A stretch of DNA of 34,833 nt from Entamoeba histolytica HM-1:IMSS. Taxonomy: Eukaryota; Evosea; Mastigamoebida; Endamoebidae. Location of the stretch: contig NW_001915034.1 of NCBI RefSeq assembly GCF_000208925.1, positions 1 through 34,833 on the forward strand, written 5' to 3'. Shown piece by piece: positions 29,736 to 34,833 of the stretch (positions within the stretch are counted from its first letter, which is position 1; each line of letters opens with the position of its first letter). The notes under the pieces were generated by a model. It was not told where the DNA came from, made no database searches, and saw only the letters and a program-made list of their open reading frames with translations. A program made the translations under genes and the position numbers.

Positions 29736-30410
29736 ATGAATAAATCTAGTGTTAACAAAATATCCATTCTAACAAAGATGAAAACATCATTTCTTGATGC
29801 ACTGAAAGGAAAAGACAAGGATAGTATTCAAACCTATTGCTCAGAAATTTTTCAAAATGGTAATATACAAGAAATGAAAGGTGTTGTTCAAGCCATTATT
29901 ACTTTAATTGGTTCTAAATATAACAGCCATCATTTCACTTTCCATGACTTTTCTTTGTTAATAGACCTATCCAACATTTCCTTAGAAAACACTCAAGAGA
30001 TATTATTTCAATTAGTCACTACTCCAACAGATCGTGAAATCTTTATTCCTCTTGAAATTTATTGTAAATTAATTGATTTATCCATAAACACAAAAAAAGA
30101 ACATATGTTGACTCAGTTATTACAATATCATTTAATTCCAGATAATAAAGTAATTGCTATGAAACTCATTTCGTATAAGCATCAGTCTAGTTCATTGTTT
30201 TATGCTGGGATCGACATATTAAAACGAACAAATAAGTATGAAGAATTGATTGATATCTATTTATCTCAAGGTGACATCTTTATGGCACTTAGATTGGCAG
30301 ATTTATCTCGAAGGAGTATTTCGACTCAAACAATTAAAAGTTGTTTGTTAAAATTAAATAACTCTGTTATAACAGCTCAATTTGAGTATGAGTATCAACA
30401 ACTAATTTAA
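29736..30410 (+). CDS. Stand-alone Mic1/RMC1-type C-terminal domain protein
   Basis: 224 residues. The C-terminal half matches the Mic1 domain of RMC1, the regulator of the Mon1-Ccz1 exchange factor that activates Rab7 on late endosomes. Key block: LTQLLQYHLIPDNKVIAMKLIS, then AGIDILKRTNKYEELIDIYLSQGDIFMALRLADLS. In animal RMC1 the same order is FLQYHVLSDSKPLAC, LDMLKRL, and a helix with VLAALRF. The start at 29736 is the first ATG after the SMC4 stop, so there is no room for the large N-terminal beta-propeller that normally precedes this domain. The domain assignment is from memory of the family; a Vps16/HOPS-type helical segment is the main alternative. Confidence 0.65.
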   Translation: MNKSSVNKISILTKMKTSFLDALKGKDKDSIQTYCSEIFQNGNIQEMKGVVQAIITLIGSKYNSHHFTFHDFSLLIDLSNISLENTQEILFQLVTTPTDREIFIPLEIYCKLIDLSINTKKEHMLTQLLQYHLIPDNKVIAMKLISYKHQSSSLFYAGIDILKRTNKYEELIDIYLSQGDIFMALRLADLSRRSISTQTIKSCLLKLNNSVITAQFEYEYQQLI

Positions 30411-30529
30411 TTTATTATATTCAACGGGACTTTATTTAATTTTAAATCAAAAAGTGGTAAAAATGAAAAGAAGTATAAGTCAAATAAATTAAGAAGTAAA
30501 CAGATTGTGTTTAGATATTTGTTCTTCTA

Positions 30530-30679
30530 TTAAACTGACGTCATAATGACAATATTAGAAAATGCAATGACAACTATTATTAATAAAGTGACTAATAAGA
30601 ATTTAGCTTGTGGAGGTTCAACCACTTCAAGAGCAGGACGTTTTGTGATGAAAGACTTCCCGTCAGCACTTTTAATCAT
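30530..30679 (-). CDS. 49-residue single-pass membrane protein
   Basis: The ATG at 30679 opens a 50-codon frame ending in TAA at 30530. Residues 1-27 are soluble, with a basic/acidic mix (KSADGKSFITKRPALEVVEP). Residues of about 28-45 (FLLVTLLIIVVIAFSNIVI) form one hydrophobic segment, and the tail is MTSV. Codons such as CGT, GCT, CCA and GAA are those of the neighbouring genes, and local G+C rises above the flanking spacers, both signs of real coding. TTTAAAG lies just before the ATG, matching a TATA-type word. It could be a small tail-anchored or type-III membrane protein of the secretory pathway; I recognise no family. It is convergent with the Mic1 gene, 119 nt away. Confidence 0.55.
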   Translation of the reverse strand: MIKSADGKSFITKRPALEVVEPPQAKFLLVTLLIIVVIAFSNIVIMTSV

Positions 30680-31043
30680 GTCTTTAAATTTCAAGATAAC
30701 AATTAGTTAGTTTAAATATTTTTGATTCATCGATTTGTTACAATTGTAATAAATGATGAATTTTGATCGATTAAATAATCAACAATAAGAGAATAGAAAA
30801 TTTACTAGATAAATAGTATTTATCTAATGACTCTTAAAAGTTGAAAGCAAAGAAGGCTCTGACGTAGTTTTCATAAGAAAGACATTTGAAAGAAAATAAA
30901 AGAAAACAATAAAGTTAGAAGAGTTAAGAGAGAATGGATTGAATGAAGAAGAAAACCATTCAAAATGAAGAAAGAAGAAAGAGAAGGATAAAAGAAGAAC
31001 TGAGAAAAGAACTTAGAAAATAGAAAAACAATACAAATAAGAG
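30680..31043. other. Divergent spacer with purine-rich block and short uORF
   Basis: The left half holds the 49-residue gene's promoter. From 30880 to 31043 the + strand is strongly purine-biased. A 26-codon frame at 30943-31023 (start MKKKTIQNEERRKRRIKEE) ends 20 nt before the next ATG. Since Entamoeba leaders are usually short, it is probably not transcribed. Confidence 0.45.
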
Positions 31044-32294
31044 ATGGAGAAGAAGGATAATATAGAAAAAACACTTATGAGTATCATTGAGAATATTAAG
31101 AAAAATAGAAAGCTTGTTGAACAAAATGTAAGTAATTTAAGTATTGTATTTAATATTATCAGAGAAAATAGTGAAAATATTAGTGGAGAAAATATTGAAA
31201 CAATTATTAAAGAAACAATTAAAACAATTGACAGTAATAAAGAAGTGGAACAACTTAATGTCATTGGAATTGCAATTTGTACATATTGTTTACCACTCAT
31301 TAGAAAGGAGAAAATAAATAATTTAATAGTAGATTATGTTAAAACATTTCCTAATGAATTTGAAACAGAAGCACTTATTTCTTTGACTATTGTTATTTAT
31401 GAATTTATGGTTATGACAGGAAATAAAAGTATTAATAAACAATATTATTTTGGATATTCAATTATGGTATTAAATAAATATTCAACAAATGAAGATATTG
31501 TTGAATATTCAATGAGATTATTATGTAGAATAATTAAAGGAGATGGAGTATTAATAACAAATATTGTTGATAAAGAAATTTGGACAATGTTAATGACAGT
31601 CAGTGGAAAATATTATAATAACTTTCAAATACAAAAGTATTTATTAAGAATACTTAATCAAATTATTAGTAATTTAACTAGTAAAGAAAATAAAGAAATT
31701 ATTACTCAATATTATTTAAATCGAATTCAAGAATCAGAAGGAGAGATAAAAGAATTATTATATAATGGAATATATTATTGCACTAAACAAAGTATCAATA
31801 ACACCGATTTTGTTAATTCAATTCTCCAAATTATTGGTGAAGAATTAAAAGAAGATAAAGAAAATAATTCAATTGTCATTAGTAATTGTTTTGGAATATT
31901 AAATAATCTTCAAGAACAACAAATTGATATTTTTATAAATTCAACAATCATTGATAACATTATTCAATTAACTATAAAATATATGAACGATATTGTTATT
32001 CAAAAATATGGAATACACTTACTTCGATTATCAAGTTTTCACGATAAATTTTATTGTAATGAATCACTACTTTCAATTAGAAAATCTATTACATTATATA
32101 AAACAGATAATCAAATCCTTGAAGATAGTTGTGTTATTTGTTATAATTTATATTTAAATGAAGAAGATATCGAAAAGAAAGAAAACATAAAAACAGTTGT
32201 TAATTTAATCAAAGAAACTAATTCAACTAATAAAATCATTTATGCAATATGGTATGCATTATCAAACCATCTTACTTTGAACTTTGTTCATTGA
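31044..32294 (+). CDS. ARM/HEAT-like helical-repeat protein, function unknown
   Basis: 416 residues of repeated helix pairs with no obvious catalytic motif. The start is MEKKDNIEKTLMSIIENIKKNR. Typical segments are ISLTIVIYEFMVMT, QIQKYLLRILNQIISNLTS and IVISNCFGILNNLQEQQIDIFI. The pattern (hydrophobic positions every 3-4, Asn/Ser-rich turns) resembles ARM or HEAT repeats. Codons and base composition match other AT-rich local genes. The protein lacks cysteine clusters, signal peptide and membrane segments, so a soluble scaffold is most likely. No family can be named. Confidence 0.65.
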   Translation: MEKKDNIEKTLMSIIENIKKNRKLVEQNVSNLSIVFNIIRENSENISGENIETIIKETIKTIDSNKEVEQLNVIGIAICTYCLPLIRKEKINNLIVDYVKTFPNEFETEALISLTIVIYEFMVMTGNKSINKQYYFGYSIMVLNKYSTNEDIVEYSMRLLCRIIKGDGVLITNIVDKEIWTMLMTVSGKYYNNFQIQKYLLRILNQIISNLTSKENKEIITQYYLNRIQESEGEIKELLYNGIYYCTKQSINNTDFVNSILQIIGEELKEDKENNSIVISNCFGILNNLQEQQIDIFINSTIIDNIIQLTIKYMNDIVIQKYGIHLLRLSSFHDKFYCNESLLSIRKSITLYKTDNQILEDSCVICYNLYLNEEDIEKKENIKTVVNLIKETNSTNKIIYAIWYALSNHLTLNFVH

Positions 32295-34833
32295 TTATTT
32301 TTTTTTACTTATTGTTTACTTCTTCTTTTATTTGTTATATTTTTCAATTTAATAGTCTTATTTTAAATTGTCATCTATTTAAATTAAATCATCTTCATTT
32401 GGAAGTTTTTATGATAATTTTAAGGGTTTGATTAGACTAAAAATAATACACCACTGTTTATGGATGATGCAGTATATAAGTATATTTTATTTAAAAGAGT
32501 TACTGTATTTCTTCAACTCTGTTTTCTTGTAAGACTCTTTTCGTTTAACTGTTTTATTCTAATCTTGGTTCTTTCAATGAACTTCTTTTTTTTAGAGTTG
32601 TTTTATCTATTTTTTCATCTCTTCTTGAAGAATATATTCTCAAACAAATTAAAAGATGAAAAACTCACTATTTTTCGTATTTAAATGGTGTAGAATTATT
32701 GAGTGTTTTGTTTATTTCTTCATTGTAATTAAAATCAATTCTGACATTAAACAATACTGAATGATATTAATCAACAAAATTTATTTATAAACAACATTCA
32801 TTTCATCATAAGATGATTGAATTGAAATTATTATGAACATTTTGTATTTTAAATCATATATTTATACTTCCAATCATTTTTAATAAACAGTGAAATTTAA
32901 TCAAGTAATTACTTTTTTCTTTATTATCAATAATTACATATGTGATGGTTATTATAGGCTGTTATAATAAAATAAACATTTTTATTATTTATTTACAAGA
33001 AACAATAATTTATTTACATTTTTGTTTATTTCTATGAAATATCTTTGTTATTCTTTCAATATAATTTGGATATTCTTAAAGGATTCTTACAAAGGGGTAC
33101 GAAAATTAGCAAAGAAAAATGAATCCAAATAATTTACAAAAAAAGAAAAAAGATGCAAAATAATTTGCATCCATAGATTTTTCCATTTATTATATTTTGC
33201 TCATAAATAAAAATAAAAAATATGATAAATATACAATCTGTATATATTTATGTTTATATTTTATATTCATTTCTATTCATTTTGTATGAAATATTAATGA
33301 AATAGATTATTTGATTATTCATATTAAATTATTTTTATTCTTTTTATTCTTTTATTTATATGTTATTTATCTATCGTATTTTTATATTTATTTCTCTGTT
33401 TATATTATTTATATCATTGTATTCTTCTTATTATCTATATATTATTATATTATTCTTATTTTATGTTTTTTATGTTTATATTATTTAGATTTTCTTATTG
33501 TTATTCTTTTATATTTAGTTGTATTTTATTATTTGTTTATTCATCTTTATCATCTTTTATATTATTATCATTTATATCTATTTTCATTTTATATTTATTC
33601 TCTTTTGTTTTATATTAATATTAATTTTATCTTTTATACTTTGATTTTATTATTATATTATTGATTATCATTTCTCCTTTTATTTATCATTTATTCTTAT
33701 TATTCTTTTGTTTTATATTCTATATCATATATTCATATTATTTTCATTTATATTTTATCACTTATTATATATTATAATAACATAACACATATGATTGAAT
33801 ATATAATAAACATCATGTTTAAATTATACATATAAATAATAAACATAAAAAAGAGTAAAATATTTTTCATTAATAAAATAATATTAATTATTTTACACCA
33901 TTGAATTAGACACTTTTATTTCATATTTCTAATTTTTACATTAAAAAATACACTTTTTATTTCTTCTTTTCTTCTTTTATTACATCTTTGTGTTTTTATT
34001 GCTCTTTATCTTCTTTATTTTTATCTTCTTCTACTTTCTACTTTTATTTTCTTCTTTCATCATTTTCCTTTTATTCTTTTATATCTTTCTCTTCATTTTT
34101 CTATTATTTGCTTTTTTCATTGCCAATTTCAATTAGTATAAAAATAAACAATGTTAATATTTTACAGAAGTAATTCTAATAACACAGTATAACATTAATA
34201 AAACAATAAAATTATAATAGAAATGAATTTATATTGAAATAAAATATGTTAAATCAATACAATAATCAACACCGATATTTATATTATCTAATTGTTGGTA
34301 TATTTATTATTTATTGAATTTTATATTCATTTATTTTTAAATAATTATAATTTAATATTTTATTTATTTTATTTTATTCTTGTAATATAAAACACAAAGA
34401 CTTATACTATCTCCATTATATTATATTTATTATTTACATTTTATTAAATATGCAACTATTAATATTGTTATTTGTTTATTAAATGAAGTATTTGAATATT
34501 TAATAATATTATTTATTGTATTTTATTAAAAAGAATAATAAAAGTGATTTGTATCAATTTAAATTTCATAGATATAATAAAGAATAGAAAAGTTGAGATA
34601 GAGAATCATAATATTTTTGAATGTTATGAGAATTAATTCTTGATAATTTATAATGTTAGATAACGATTTAAGTCTATTTAAATAATTAAATTAACAAAGA
34701 AATAAGACGTAATAAAATTAATTATCATTTCTTATTGTGATAAAAGATAAACCTGAATTATGATAAACAGTAGTTTGAAATTAAATAAAAAATAAAGATA
34801 AGAAAAAGTGAAAAGATTATTATTCAATTAAAC
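32295..34833. other. 2.5-kb AT-rich distal region without recognisable genes
   Basis: Contents are mostly A/T. Around 32460-32684 there is a 74-codon hydrophobic frame with weak protein character. Around 33066-33171 lie short inverted repeats. From 33311 to 33664 an extended frame codes only F, Y, L and I-type residues and begins with TTG, so it is not taken as a gene. 33950-34115 is a strong pyrimidine tract. No tRNA-like box, LINE or SINE signature was recognised. Confidence 0.55.
33152..33171. repeat. Perfect hairpin, 8-bp stem with 4-nt loop
   Basis: GATGCAAA at 33152-33159 and TTTGCATC at 33164-33171 flank ATAA. The stem has three G/C pairs, more than the surrounding DNA. It is preceded by A-rich DNA and followed by T-rich DNA, so it could end a transcript or form part of a small RNA, but no neighbouring gene is near. 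Confidence 0.4.

Noticed and set aside
30943..31023. Upstream open frame before the ARM/HEAT gene
   Set aside because: It is Lys/Arg/Glu-rich because the block is purine-rich, and Entamoeba leaders are usually too short to include it.
32460..32684. A 74-codon frame starting MDDAVYKYI
   Set aside because: After the first dozen residues it is low-complexity Phe/Leu, with no homology I recognise and no promoter word nearby.
33311..33664. A 117-codon hydrophobic frame on the + strand
   Set aside because: It starts with TTG and encodes almost only Phe, Tyr, Leu, Ile and Val from T/A-rich low-complexity DNA; the composition explains it.

Overview
The window looks like a chromosomal segment of an Entamoeba species (E. 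histolytica-like). It is extremely AT-rich, with intergenic DNA far richer in A+T than the genes. 5' leaders are short, and GAACT and TATTTAAAG-like core-promoter words are visible. The four introns I could reconstruct are 58-128 nt, start GTTTGT or GTTTGA and end TAG. The gene set is eukaryotic: an ER BiP ending KDEL, SNW/SKIP, SMC4, ARPC2 and RhoGAP. Species assignment is inference from these traits; no alignment was run.

Layout. 1-111 (+): 3' end of an unidentified gene. 141-1770 (-): RhoGAP/PH protein with a first intron. 2063-2773 (+): secreted lysine-rich coiled-coil protein. 3857-5842 (-): BiP. 6105-7031 (+): SNW/SKIP splicing factor. 8582-10336 (-): USP36-like deubiquitinase. 10548-12452 (-): Pus7/TruD pseudouridine synthase. 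12642-14546 (+): TPR/HAT-repeat protein. 14686-16445 (-): SAPS-domain phosphatase regulator, rebuilt from four exons. 16670-17068 (-): small acidic protein. Then six genes on the + strand: PRA1-like membrane protein (18631), profilin-like protein (19301), a 1,242-residue protein with a NO VEIN/DUF3883 nuclease-like C-terminus (19834), ARPC2 (24670), SMC4 (25997) and a stand-alone Mic1/RMC1-type domain (29736). 30530-30679 (-): 49-residue membrane protein. 31044-32294 (+): helical-repeat protein. The last 2.5 kb is AT-rich and appears empty.

The genes are independent single-gene units, not an operon. Themes do recur: actin control (RhoGAP, profilin-like, ARPC2), membrane traffic and ER (BiP, PRA1-like, Mic1), and nuclear RNA or chromosome work (SNW, Pus7, USP36-like, SMC4). 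Long gaps (1.0-2.5 kb) sit mainly at convergent gene ends and at 17.1-18.6 kb. That last gap holds a compositional island and a 179-bp inverted-repeat element that could be a decayed miniature transposon.

The most useful results are gene-model corrections: the four-exon SAPS gene, the RhoGAP first exon, the 49-residue gene and the partial gene at the left edge. Protein-level oddities follow: the DUF3883 protein, the stand-alone Mic1 domain and the divergent profilin. I did not find a clearly unprecedented multi-gene system.
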